A stretch of 64,000 nt of DNA from Micrasema longulum. Its lineage: Eukaryota; Arthropoda; Insecta; Trichoptera; Brachycentridae. How positions within the stretch are numbered: the stretch's first letter is position 1; each line of letters starts with the position of its first letter. Location of the stretch: contig JAGVSM010004556.1 of NCBI GenBank assembly GCA_022494885.1, positions 1 through 64,000 on the forward strand. Direction: 5' to 3'. A model generated the notes under the pieces. It did no database searches. It saw only the letters and a program-made list of their open reading frames with translations, and was not told where the DNA came from. This document shows positions 45,765 to 55,155 of this stretch, in pieces. Both the position numbers and the translations under genes were made by a program.

Positions 45765-45851
45765 AAAGAGTTCTCTTCCCGACATGATTGGCATAAAATA
45801 TTTATATGAGAATGTGTTTTTACACCAGAATATTTCATAGTTCCTGGATTG
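45765..45851 (+). mobile_element. SINE1 copy, left half of a nested pair
   Basis: B-box remnant, CATGATTGGCATAAAATATT, ACACCAGAATATTTCATAG and CCTGGATTG. It is interrupted after GGATTG (45,846-45,851) and resumes at 46,474. Confidence 0.8.
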
Positions 45852-46473
45852 CCAAGATGCAAGACCTTGAACTGATAGATGGCTTTGTGTACCTTGACTC
45901 GCTTATCTCCAACAACGGCAGTTGCAGACCTGAGATTGGTCGCAGGATTCAAATGGCCAAAGAATTAATGAACCGTTTGGGGAAGATTTGGCGAGATCGA
46001 GGTATATCAATAAACACAAAAAAGCGGTTGATGGAAGTCCTGGTATTCTCCATTTTCCTATATGGAACTGAAACGTGAGCAATGCGTACATACGAGAGGA
46101 AGAAGATCGATGCATTCGATATGTGGTGTTGGAGAAGGCTGCTGCGTGTGCCTTGGACAGCCAGAAGGACGAATGCATCGATACCGGAAGAGCTCCATAT
46201 TACAACTCGTCTATCAGTGGTGTGTTTGAGAAGGATACCGTCTTTTTTTGAACATATTGCTAGACTTGAGCCCGACAATCTAGAAAAGGCAATAATGTCT
46301 GGCCGAGTTGAAGGTAGAAGAAGCCGGGGTAGAATTCCATATAGATGGACTGACCAAATGAATGTGGCTACGGGGCTAAAATTTGATGAGTCAGTTCGTC
46401 GGGCTGAGGATAGACTAGAGTGGAACAGACTTATCAGAAGTGTTCTCATCATTGAGGGACCGACTTGGAAAAA
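45852..46473 (+). pseudogene. RTE-type LINE C-terminus nested in SINE1
   Basis: Reads DLELIDGFVYLDSLISNNGS, GRRIQMAKELMNRLGKIWRD and SIFLYGTET, a single stop (TGA at about 46,076), then ERKKIDAFDMWCWRRLLRVP, FFEHIARLEPDNLEKAIMSG and GRRSRGRIPYRWTDQM. These are the C-terminal blocks of RTE endonuclease/reverse-transcriptases such as lepidopteran RTE-e01. It is 5'-truncated, ends in an A run and is flanked by GGATTG repeats, the signature of target-primed reverse transcription. Confidence 0.85.
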
Positions 46474-46596
46474 GGATTGGCACCTGAAACGTAAGACTGA
46501 TCATCTTGCCTTCATGGAAAAATTGTTTAAGATACGCTGCAATTTGTATATCAATGTAGTGTCTTATGCACTATTAGTTGCGGGGAGGGATTGATT
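46474..46596 (+). mobile_element. SINE1 copy, right half of a nested pair
   Basis: Starts with the second GGATTG (46,474-46,479), then GCACCTGAAACGTAAGACTG, TACGCTGCAATTTG and GCACTATTAGTTGCGGGG. Joined to 45,851 it restores SINE1 order. Confidence 0.85.
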
Positions 46597-46636
46597 GATA
46601 TTAGTTAATAAACTAGAACAAAACGTTTTTGCTTAT

Positions 46637-46710
46637 CTGAGGGTGTAGTGGTTAGAATATTCTCCCACTAGGCATGAGGTCCTGGTTATATTCCTGGCAT
46701 AGGTTTTAAG
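46637..46710 (+). mobile_element. SINE tRNA-like head
   Basis: GGGTGTAGTGGTTAGAATA (A box), then GGTCCTGGTTATATTCCTGG (decayed B box). Confidence 0.5.
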
Positions 46711-46888
46711 ACGTACCCGTCCATTCGTCAGGACACCAATTTAACGAACATGCAAATCCTACTATACACCTTCACCATAGTTGTTCACAAAAATATTAAA
46801 CCAACTTACTGATTTGTGACCACATTCATGCTTTAGCTATCACTAACATGCGCTGATTATGATTTATGAAAATGTTATAGGAGAAAAA

Positions 46889-46922
46889 GTGACGAAGAGA
46901 CAGGTATGTCTCGAAACCGGTA
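46889..46922 (+). other. Hammerhead-like motif, CCGGTA subfamily (copy C)
   Basis: GTGACGA + A + GAGACA-ggta-TGTCTC (perfect 6-bp stem) + GAAAC-CG-GTA. Only C3 of the core is changed, to G. Flanks match copies A and B. Confidence 0.55.
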
Positions 46923-47384
46923 GACATAGAAAAGTCGGTAAGTGTATATACAACTGTTTAGTAACATTTAATGAAGTGTTAATTCATGCAGCTAATGCTT
47001 TAAATATTAATAATATACTTAATAATATGCTTTTTAATTCGTATTCCTTTTAGATTTATTTTCTAAGTTCGTGTTGACTACCTTGTTTATTTCTTATGTC
47101 CATTTTTATATAATTAAGCTGTTATTTATATGTACTTATTACGTTTACGTGGAAATCCACGTCACGTGATGCCACGTAAAATAAATACGTCGTAAATTGA
47201 CCGATAAAAATGGATTTATCTATTTTTACCTTCATTTTTTCATATCATGCAACTAAACAGGGTTATTTATTCATAGTATTTAATAAATATAAGGATACTT
47301 TAGTACGTGATTCATGAAACAAAGGATTGTTAAGATTTCTTAGAAAAATAATCAAATCGTATTTTAAAAGAGAGAATAGAGTAA

Positions 47385-47460
47385 AATGGCTACAAAAACC
47401 ACCTAACATCAGGTCGTAAGTCCTTTAAAAGCCTATATTTACATATTATCTTTAAAAAAA
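47385..47460 (-). mobile_element. FB1 scrap
   Basis: GTAAAATGGCTAC, CATCAGGTCGTAAGTCC and AGCCTATATTTACATATT loosely follow the FB1 left third in reverse. Confidence 0.4.
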
Positions 47461-47490
47461 AAACGTTTTTAATGAATTATTTTTCAAAAA

Positions 47491-47980
47491 TATTTGAGTT
47501 TGTCCAAATGTTTGTAGACAATTTCAAGACGGGATTTTACTCTCTAGGGAGTAAATAATATTAAGATCATACAATGACAAAAGATACTATTTTAGAGAAG
47601 GGAAAAATAAAAGTCTAGGTATTTACAGTGTATACAAGATTTTTTACTTGTTATAGTTAATTATTGTTGTATGTTTTTTTTGTTTTGGTGACATATATAT
47701 ATCTATATACTTGTAAAACATGTTAAATCCTACAGGGCGTTTAAATAAATAAATAATGATATTTTTTAAAAATGTCACCAAAACAAAAAAAAACATACAA
47801 CAATAACTAACAATAATAGGCAATAAATCCTGTATGCACTGTCAATACCTAGACTTTCATTTTCCCCTACTCTAAAATATAATTTTTTGTCATTGTATGA
47901 CCTTTATATTATTAACTCCCTAGGGAGTGAAATCCAGTCTTGAAATTTTCTACAAACATTTGGACAAACTCAAAATATTC
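47491..47980. mobile_element. FB1 giant foldback, about 490 bp
   Basis: Two inverted arms of over 200 bases meet at a short AT-rich centre near 47,690-47,770. Outer ends read ATATTTGAGTTTGTCC and the inverse. Inward come CAAATGTTTGTAGA, CTCTAGGGAGT, ACAATGACAAAA, AGTCTAGGTATT and TTTTGGTGACAT, each with its inverse in the other arm. The usual FB1 interior is gone, so this copy is nearly all terminal repeat. Confidence 0.8.
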
Positions 47981-48369
47981 ATATATATATATATATATAT
48001 ACACATATAAAGACAGACATGTATTTTACTCAAAAGTAACAAAAAATAAAGAAGAAAAATAAAAATATGAGAAAAAAACATCTTTATCTATTAGTATAAA
48101 ATATATGGGTATACTATACATATTTTAAAGTACATACATATATTCCAGTGGAAAGAACAGAAGTGCCTTTTTATAGTATGTAAATAATTAACTTTACATA
48201 TAAGTAAAAAATATCTGGGTATACATAATAATTCATACATATATTGCAGTCCACTGCAGTCTCTCCAAAGTACAGAAGATTATCTTTTCCTTTTGGATCA
48301 AGTCGTGCATAGAGCACTATATTGGTAAATAAACCTATTTGGTCTCCATTCTACAGGACTCATATTGAC

Positions 48370-48965
48370 CATACGAGTCTGTCCAACACCGTTTTTTAAG
48401 AAAAGTAGCATGGTTGCTCGGATTACAAAGGGGTAATTATTTTTATTTTGAAATAGAGCGATCTCTTAATCTGTCTTCATTGGAGAGACGTAGAACTGAG
48501 ATGGACCTTATATGCATTTTCAAAATACTTAATGCTTTAAGTGATGTTCCATCTCTGTTGCAATCAATTTCTTTTCATGTTCCCAACCGTGTCACCAGAA
48601 GTCAAAATCTGCTATTTATAAAATCTGCTAAGAGCAACTTTGGTTTTATGCCCCAATGTCCAGAATGTGTAGATTAGTCAATTCATCACACGACTTGGAA
48701 TTTTTTGGGATAGATCTTCCGGCTTTTCGTAGATCTCTTCGCGACTAAACAGTGTGGGATGAAGTTGGATTGGCATGGTTTAGCTCAAAGTTTTTGATCT
48801 TTCGTTTTTTTAAATATATTGTATACTATTATTGTTTTGCCCTTGTTTGTCTTTGCTAAATAGTTTTATGTTCTTTTTGTTCAGTTTCTTACATTTATGT
48901 TTCTTCATGTAACTGTTGTAATTGGCTTAGGCCGTATATATATAATAAATAATAAATAATAAACC
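48370..48965 (+). pseudogene. LINE-C reverse-transcriptase C-terminus and 3' UTR
   Basis: LGLQRGNYFYFEIERSLNLS, SLERRRTEMDLICIFKILN, DVPSLLQSISFHVPNRV and SAKSNFGFMPQCPECVD-stop (48,414-48,677). Downstream frames give a decayed DLEFFGIDLPAFRRSL. The 3' UTR ends AATAAATAATAAATAATAAA. Closest relative is the minus copy at 59,150-59,945. Confidence 0.75.
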
Positions 48966-49115
48966 ACACTGTATCTAGATCATTTTTGTTACATAAAGGT
49001 AAAGTAATCAGTCTTACGCATTAGTGGCTTGTCCAAGGGCTATAAAATCATGTCTGAATTCGAATTCGAGACTTTTTGCATAGTAGGCAAACGCGCGCTG
49101 AACATTTGACCACGA
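48966..49115 (-). mobile_element. SINE1 copy, reverse
   Basis: Minus strand: CTCGTGGTCAAATGTTCAGC (A box), TCTCGAATTCGAATTC (decayed B box), ATGCGTAAGACTGATTAC and ATGTAACAAAAATGATC. Confidence 0.7.
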
Positions 49116-49194
49116 GACGGATAGTCACAAACGGAAATACAAATCTGTGTTTGTATTGCGAATTTTAGATCAATAATTTTACAAATCTCATTCA

Positions 49195-49700
49195 ACTTGA
49201 TTGATAAAAATTGTGTACTTTGCGCTTGTACAAAGTGTATTGTCGCACGGTATCTTAAGATGGAGAGGTGCATCATTATTTTGTCTTGATCCTGTCATCA
49301 AGTGTCAAAAGTCTGTTCTTAGAGTAATAAATAAAAAACCGTATCGCTATTCTTCAGAACAATTCTTTAAAGAATTTAATGTTTTGGACGTTAGACAATT
49401 GTATGCTAAAACAATAATAATTTATCATCACAATAATAAAATTGACCACGTCTTAGCAACACACAATATATCAACTCGTAGTGTGACGTCACAGAAAAAC
49501 ATTGTACCGCAGACGAGAACTTCTTTTGAACAGAGATCTTTTAGCTTTATGGCTCCTAGAATTTCTAATAAGGTAAAATATATTTTATTCACCCAACACG
49601 ATGTAACTACTATGCAAAAAAATAAAATAACCCAGTGGCTTTTTAAGTTAGAAAGAAAAGAAACTGAAAACGTATTGAATTACATTGCAAGGTAAGTTAT
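49195..49700 (+). pseudogene. LINE-D reverse-transcriptase C-terminus, long open copy
   Basis: An open frame of 164 codons (49,201-49,695): YFALVQSVLSHGILRWRGAS, QKSVLRVINKKPYRYSSEQF, FKEFNVLDVRQLYAKTIIIY, TSFEQRSFSFMAPRISN and MQKNKITQWLFKLE. These are thumb and C-terminal blocks of jockey-type reverse transcriptases. No catalytic palm (YxDD) is present. The frame is undamaged, so this may be one of the younger insertions. Confidence 0.8.
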
Positions 49701-49715
49701 ATTAATATGGAACGG

Positions 49716-49935
49716 TAACGTGAGACCAGGACGACTAAGGAAGACGTGGCATGATCAGATAAACCAAAATCTTAAGTCTGGTCATGTCAAAAGCAGACAG
49801 ACCCGAATGGCATGTATGACAAGATGTATGAATGTGGAAGAAGCTAAGAATGTATACCAGGATAGACGTGTGTGGCGGTCCATTCTCTCTGCCTACTCCT
49901 ACAGGGAAATGGCGTGATGGTAGTGGTAGTAGTAA
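49716..49935 (+). pseudogene. LINE-B tail with (TAG)n end
   Basis: RPGRLRKTWHDQINQNLKSG, MTRCMNVEEAKNVYQDRRVW and RSILSAYSYREMA-stop at about 49,917, followed by TAG repeats. It starts directly after the LINE-D copy. Confidence 0.75.
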
Positions 49936-50145
49936 TAGAAGTATATATGTGTGTATGTGTATGTAAGGGTGTTTATGTATATGTGTGTGTATTTATGTAT
50001 GAATATTTATGTGAGTATGTGTATATGTATTTATACATATATGTATTTATATATATGCATGTGTATGTGCGTGTATGTATGTGAGGGTGTGTGTGAATGT
50101 TTTTAAGGGTGCTCACGTGTGTGCGTATGTATATGGAAATATATA
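49936..50145. repeat. Alternating TG/TA-rich microsatellite
   Basis: About 200 bases of degenerate GTATGTGTAT-type repeats. Long alternating purine-pyrimidine runs of this kind can adopt Z-DNA. The frames across it are repeat artefacts. Confidence 0.8.
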
Positions 50146-50773
50146 AATAAACATATATGTTAGTCTGCCTTAGCAAGGGTCGTCTCCTACTAGGCATTAC
50201 TTTATAATATATATTTAAAACATTAAAAAAACACTTAATGAAACGGTGTTATAATAATGTGTTCTAGAAGCTTTTGACTGTAAGTATCAATGACGTAATA
50301 ATATACATATCGGCACCCATATCTCTCTTGACTTGCGTGCGAATTTTCGAGTGTATTTTGCATATCTACTTCAAATCAAATTTAATAGTGTCGCCCGTAT
50401 GTCACTTCACTTTATTTCAATCGCTTTTGTTTCTTTCGATTCCGTTTCAAAACCAATGCTCTAGATATATATAAACTTATATATTACTTGTCTTTTGCGA
50501 ATAGGTCTGGTGGGTGGTTAAAAACATTGTATTATAATTATCTCCTGATATGTATACTAGTGATTGGTTGATGATTTTTCAATGTTTTCTTACATTTATT
50601 TATTTATTTTATATCCCAAAGCTGGGCTTGAGTAACAATGCAATCGAATTTTTGGTTTGAAAAATTGAAATATGTTAAATTGTCAAATTACAGGTTGCCC
50701 TCGAAAACACATCAAATTCTATTATTTATTGTTTCAGCATTTACTTTGTGGAAAGACATTTTGAATTTATTTA

Positions 50774-50944
50774 AAATAAAACACTTTGTAAATTTACTAC
50801 ACAAGAGTTTATTACATTAAATAGTACTATAATATAAACTGTTTATATTTACACCTGAGGATGGGTAATACTGATTACCCGAAACTAGTCGTATATTTAA
50901 TGTAATAAACTCTTGTGTGGTAAATTTACAAAGTGTTTTATTTT
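50774..50944. repeat. Inverted repeat with 50-bp arms around a hammerhead-like motif
   Basis: Left arm 50,774-50,823 and right arm 50,894-50,944 are near-perfect inverse copies (about one mismatch; CACTTTGTAAATTTAC, ACACAAGAGTTTATTACATT). The 70-base loop holds the best hammerhead-like copy. Penelope-like retroelements often carry inverted terminal segments and hammerheads, so this may be such an element's end. Confidence 0.75.
50855..50890 (+). ncRNA. Hammerhead-like ribozyme motif (copy K, best)
   Basis: CTGAGGA (C3-A9, 50,855-50,861), extra T (50,862), stem GGGTAAT-actg-ATTACCC (7 perfect pairs), GAAAC (50,881-50,885), TA, GTC (50,888-50,890). All invariant hammerhead bases are present (CUGANGA, GAAA, NUH). 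Helix III would be A-U and C-G closed by two bases. Helix I pairs about four of its first five positions (ACAC side with GTAT side). The extra base after A9 is unusual; one viroid hammerhead is known to tolerate one there. Activity is untested. Confidence 0.5.
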
Positions 50945-51315
50945 TAATAAACATCAAATTCTCATACAAATATATATACATTTACGCACAAAAAACTTAA
51001 TAATGAAGTTGTGTTTTTAAAAATTGTTTTCAGTCTAAAAAACTAAGCTAATTAAAAAAATATATATACGTATCGTATTGTCAGCGCTATAATTTTTTTA
51101 AGTGTTTTAATTCTTAAATTACTCTACATTGGTTGATTTATATGAACTAATGACGTAGTTCAAAGAATTTATTTTTTATTTTTTAATTCATACGTTTTCA
51201 AAAAACTTTGTGGTACAATTGGATGCTCTAATTTTTACCTAACGAAAGAAAACATTCCAACAATTCAAACAAGTCTAGTTTCTGTAGAGCTGATCTTTCT
51301 CATTGAAGGTATCTA

Positions 51316-51410
51316 CTTTTTTTTCACCCCAACAGGCCAGGAGGCCCAATTACAGTGGTGAATTACTGCACAGAGCCCCCGGAAACCACCCGTGCCTGAG
51401 TGAACTGTTA
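51316..51410 (-). mobile_element. SINE2 3' part
   Basis: ACAGGCCAGGAGGCCCAATT, ACAGTGGTGAATTACTGCAC and CCCGTGCCTGAG match the body of 4048-4243; the tRNA head is missing. Confidence 0.65.
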
Positions 51411-51482
51411 AGCGCATCAAAAAGTGAACTGAGGATTTTGAATTGGACTAACATATCGGATTTATCTCGACGATGTTGATAG

Positions 51483-51556
51483 TCTCGAGGCGCAGTGGTT
51501 AGACGTCCAACTGAGAAACTGGCGACGCGAGTTCAATTCCCGCCAGTTGCAAGATA
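51483..51556 (+). mobile_element. tRNA-like SINE head
   Basis: GAGGCGCAGTGGTTAGACG (A box), CGAGTTCAATTCCCGCC (B box and T-arm). The anticodon arm does not fold. Possibly a separate SINE family. Confidence 0.45.
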
Positions 51557-51700
51557 AAATTTCAATTTTAATTTTCTCATTTGGTTTGGGTGTTGTGGTG
51601 AATTTTTATGACTTAGTTTTATATTTCCCTTCTTTCGCACCTACCGGTAAGTCTTAAATATTGAAGCTTGGCGGGATATTCTATTTTGCAAAAAAAAGAC

Positions 51701-51732
51701 ATGACGAAGAGACAGTCCAGCTCGAAATCGGT
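51701..51732 (+). other. Hammerhead-like motif, CCGGTA subfamily (copy D), decayed
   Basis: ATGACGAAGAGACAG then CTCGAAATCGGTGGAC. GAG/CTC still pairs, but the inner stem is lost. Confidence 0.4.
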
Positions 51733-52018
51733 GGACAGAAGAATATAAATATTTTATAACATTTTGTAAAATTGTTGACCACAAAAATAAATCTTAAAAT
51801 ATTAACAATACAGTATACGAGTATATATTCGCTTTAGGATTTGTTCTGGAAATGTTTATTTACATTAAAAAAATTGTAGACGATATTTTTTTGCGCTCCT
51901 TTATTATTTTACCCATTTACAGCATTTTATAAGATTTAGATCGAAGACAAAAATAATAACTTGTCAGAACTCTTGTAACAAATCATTTGCTAAAAACGTT
52001 TTTTTTTTTGCAAAATTG

Positions 52019-52090
52019 TTCAAAAGGGTGGCGACCGAAATGTAGGGTCATAAGCGTCAATATTTAATCTATAAATATCCACCCTTTTGA
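52019..52090. repeat. Short inverted repeat
   Basis: TCAAAAGGGTGG (52,019-52,030) and CCACCCTTTTGA (52,079-52,090) are perfect 12-base inverses 48 bases apart. An overlapping minus frame (52,205-52,020) has no known domain. Confidence 0.5.
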
Positions 52091-52546
52091 GGGATACGGT
52101 CACAGTTGCCCTTTTAGATTTAAAGGGACCGATAAATTGCCGTTTTGTAAGGCAATAAGTTGATAAAAACAATCGCCAGGTGACATTATTAAAGTCGAGA
52201 TACATTAGGACTAATTTAACGGTTGAATATTTTGAAAACTACACCATTACGAGTTTTCACATAAATTTATTGTAGGGTATTTTTAAACAATTTACAAAAA
52301 CGCTTTTTACTAAAAAATGTCACGTTTTTAGGTATGTAAAGTTAATCTAAATGTATATTACGTTTTTTTTCTGTTTAAACTATGAAGTTTTATTGGTTTA
52401 ACAATAAATCTAGGAAAGAAATTATCAAAAACGTGTTTAAATTAACATTCATACTCAATTAACTATTGATTCAATAATAAAATAACATATTGATTGATTT
52501 GGTGATTATTTTGTAGAACTCCATATTTAAACTTATAATATTTAGA

Positions 52547-52647
52547 AATCAAACACTGATTTGTTCAGTAGACTCAAATCAGTGTTTGATTACTAATATT
52601 ATATTAAAATAACAAACGAACCTTGTTATTTTATTATAATATTAGTA
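52547..52647. repeat. Two adjacent hairpins
   Basis: First: perfect 16-base arms (52,547-52,562; 52,576-52,591), AATCAAACACTGATTT. Second: 25-base arms with one mismatch (52,591-52,615; 52,623-52,647). They share a base at 52,591, so together they make a double cruciform. Confidence 0.75.
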
Positions 52648-52729
52648 ATGATTAGTCGATGATTGGTTATCTAGCTTTCATATACCAACTTAAAAATACC
52701 TAAATTTTATAAATGGGGTCTAGAATTCC

Positions 52730-53025
52730 AATCGTCTATGCGCTTAGTAGCTGCAAGACGTGTTGTAATCTTACTCCTTTTTATTATTCATATTTTTTAT
52801 TTTTTTTTAGTATCATCAATACACTAAATTTATTTGTCAATTTTTTAAAATGTGTAAATGGGGGCTAAATTTCTAACTGTCTATGCGCTCTGTAGCTGCA
52901 AGACGTCCTATAATCTAGCTCCTATCTGTTATAATTTTTTATTGATCTTAATTGAAAACGAGGAACTAGAATCCCATGCGCCCATGCGTCCATGCGCTCT
53001 GTAGCTACAAGACGTACTGGGATAT
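52730..53025 (+). repeat. Three diverged direct repeats
   Basis: TCTATGCGC...GTAGCTGCAAGACGT recurs at about 52,735, 52,882 and 52,993 with spacings of about 147 and 111 bases. Each is followed by TATAATCT or a similar run. The repeat is GC-richer than its surroundings. Confidence 0.65.
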
Positions 53026-53094
53026 TTATTAATTGTACAGCGCCCTTGAGGTGATTTTCACAAAAATGGCGCTATATAAATTATCCAACTATAT

Positions 53095-53560
53095 ATATAT
53101 ATATAAACCATCATGCCGTGTCCTCGTAAGAGTGGCAGAGAGAAAAGAACGCCATATCACTCTGTCTTTGTGTACAGATCTCGCTTTCTCTACATTTAAA
53201 CATCTTCTCATGCCGGCCTGCCAATTATTTAGGTTTTTGACAGGTCCATCATCAAGTATTTGTTGGATTTGGTCGTGCGATGTCTTCCTCGTTTTCTGCA
53301 TCAATTAACATTTGCATCGCAAATCGTTTTAGCCGTTCTTTTGCTGGTCATCCTTTCTAAATGTTACAGCCAACGTCGAGCTACTTTCTTGATTTTGTCG
53401 ATAATGCTTACCCTCACATAATGTACAAATCTCGACATTTGTACACCTATTGTACCTAGTTTTAGCACAAATTCGTCTAAGAGATCGCATTTAGACAGCA
53501 TTCACACTATTTTCATCCTTGTTTTTTCAATTCCATACTTTGCTCCCATACAGAACATTT
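53095..53560 (-). pseudogene. LINE-B tail
   Basis: Minus strand: SMGAKYGIEKTR, LCKAEV-like and DKIKKVARRW block, ERMTSKRTAKTICDANVN, then TRKTSHDQIQQILDDGPVKN and MRRCLNVEKARSVHKDRVIW. Several stops. It ends at a TATATATATA run. Confidence 0.7.
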
Positions 53561-53877
53561 GGCACCAAGACTATTTATTACTTCAATAATAGATTACGGT
53601 AATATCATTTCACAGGGACGTAAAATCGAATGTATTTCCTTCTTACCCACACTTTATGATGCATTAAGCTGCATATGTATACCAATATTTTTACATAATT
53701 TCAAAATCAATTTTGGAGTTTTTATTTCACGGATAGAGGAGAGGGGAGGTCACGGTTTTGCTCACGCTGCTGTTACTGTTATTTTAAAAACAGTTTCACG
53801 AAGCAGTTTATTTTTTTTGAGAAACTATTCCAGCTATTTTGGGAGAATAACTGATGTAAAAAACATATTAAAACAGA

Positions 53878-54055
53878 TATGAAGAACATTTTAGAGAATG
53901 TAATATGGAAGTCTAGGATAAATAGATAAATATATAAAGATTTAGGTAATATTTGCATGCATATATAAAATATATACACACATGCATTACATTCTGTACA
54001 TATATACGCGTAAATACGACACAAAAACCACATAATATGTACATTCAGTTCATTT
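53878..54055 (+). repeat. Direct repeat unit 1 (partner at 55,865-56,045)
   Basis: Starts as FB1 (GAAGAACATTTTAGAGAATG, GGAAGTCTAGGATA), then continues into GCATGCATATATAAAATATA, ACACATGCATTACATTCTG and AATATGTACATTCAGT. Confidence 0.7.
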
Positions 54056-54514
54056 CACGACAGTGGGCCTTCCCTTAGAAAAGCACTTTCTAACTTAAAA
54101 TTTTTCTTTTCACATTTTGTTATATTATTTTAATAACATAACTATCTACTGTAATTTGTGATCTTTTATTGTATTTAGAATGAATTGGGTGTTTTTTTGT
54201 AGTTATTATTATTATGGATAACTTATATAGCGCCATTTTCGTAATATAATACTTTAAGGGCGCTTTACATAGTGATTCTATTATTAAATAAATTTATTTG
54301 AAGCTTTTAAATTTGTAATTTAATTAAAACAATTTATTTTTTTGTCACATGCTAAGGATTTATTCAAATGATTTAGAGAACAAGTGGGTTTTCAGTTTTT
54401 TCCGAAACATCACTTAACTTTCACAGCCTCGCACCTCTGCTGGGAGAGCATTTCATGCCATAGGGCATAGGTAATGTTTTAAATATCTGAATAAATAAAT
54501 GAAATGAAATAAAT

Positions 54515-54715
54515 CTTTTGATGTTTATGAAGTTAAATAGCTGAAACCTTTATTTATGCGGGTGAGATTGGTGTAATTAAATCATTTCACCGACATACTA
54601 GGCAATGCCTATAAATGATATTTTTTGAATTTCTATACTTCTTCATTTTTTTTGGCCACTTAAACCAGCCAATGACAGGTCGTGCCCTGTAGAAACCTAG
54701 ACTTCTATCATCATT
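54515..54715. mobile_element. FB1 halves in opposite orientation
   Basis: The right third reads forward (TTTATGAAGTTAAATAGCTG to ACTAGGCAATGCCT), then from 54,650 the left third reads in reverse (GGCCACTTAAACCAGCCAAT, CTAGACTTCTAT). This is consistent with an inverted-arm copy that lost its middle. Confidence 0.6.
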
Positions 54716-54839
54716 CCACATAAGATCCGCTTCCCTTAGTACAAAAATGGCTTCAAAACCACTTTGTTAATAAATATTGTTTCATTATGTTTGCTGAAAA
54801 TCGAACAGGAACACATAAATTGGGTGTTAAATAAACTTA

Positions 54840-55155
54840 AAATCTCTCTAAAACTTTGAACTACCACCGCAAGGGGTCTGTCAATTCGCCTTATTTAAGT
54901 GGGGGTGGTTTATTTCAGGGTGCGATTGCTATCTTTTTCATAATATCGAGTGAATGGATCCGGGGCGCAGGAGTCACGGAGGGTTGCAGGTGTCTCTCTT
55001 CCCATGGCGTGTTCGTGCGTGGGTACATCTTGATATAACCTACATACATGTACGGTGTGTGGTGTATGATATATCTGCTGCAAGTTATGCCACCCTGGTA
55101 ATTGCTAGATTTTTGTTTCCTTTGATGGAGGCAATAAATTGGAAAAATAAATAAC
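54840..55155 (+). other. Unrecognised GC-richer stretch
   Basis: Two overlapping frames of about 60 codons cover GGATCCGGGGCGCAGGAG and CATGGCGTGTTCGTGCGTGG and end TTGGAAAAATAAATAA. Composition differs from the flanks, but no family is recognised. Confidence 0.3.

Noticed and set aside
45903..46452. Long minus-strand frames of 91 and 167 codons
   Set aside because: Both are antisense to the RTE-type LINE coding blocks at 45,852-46,473.
49872..50197. Frames rich in Y, V, C, I or H across 49.9-50.2 kb
   Set aside because: Produced by the TG/TA-rich microsatellite.
5070..51732. Canonical hammerhead ribozymes without qualification
   Set aside because: Every copy carries an extra base after A9 and helix I pairing is weak, so they are called hammerhead-like only.
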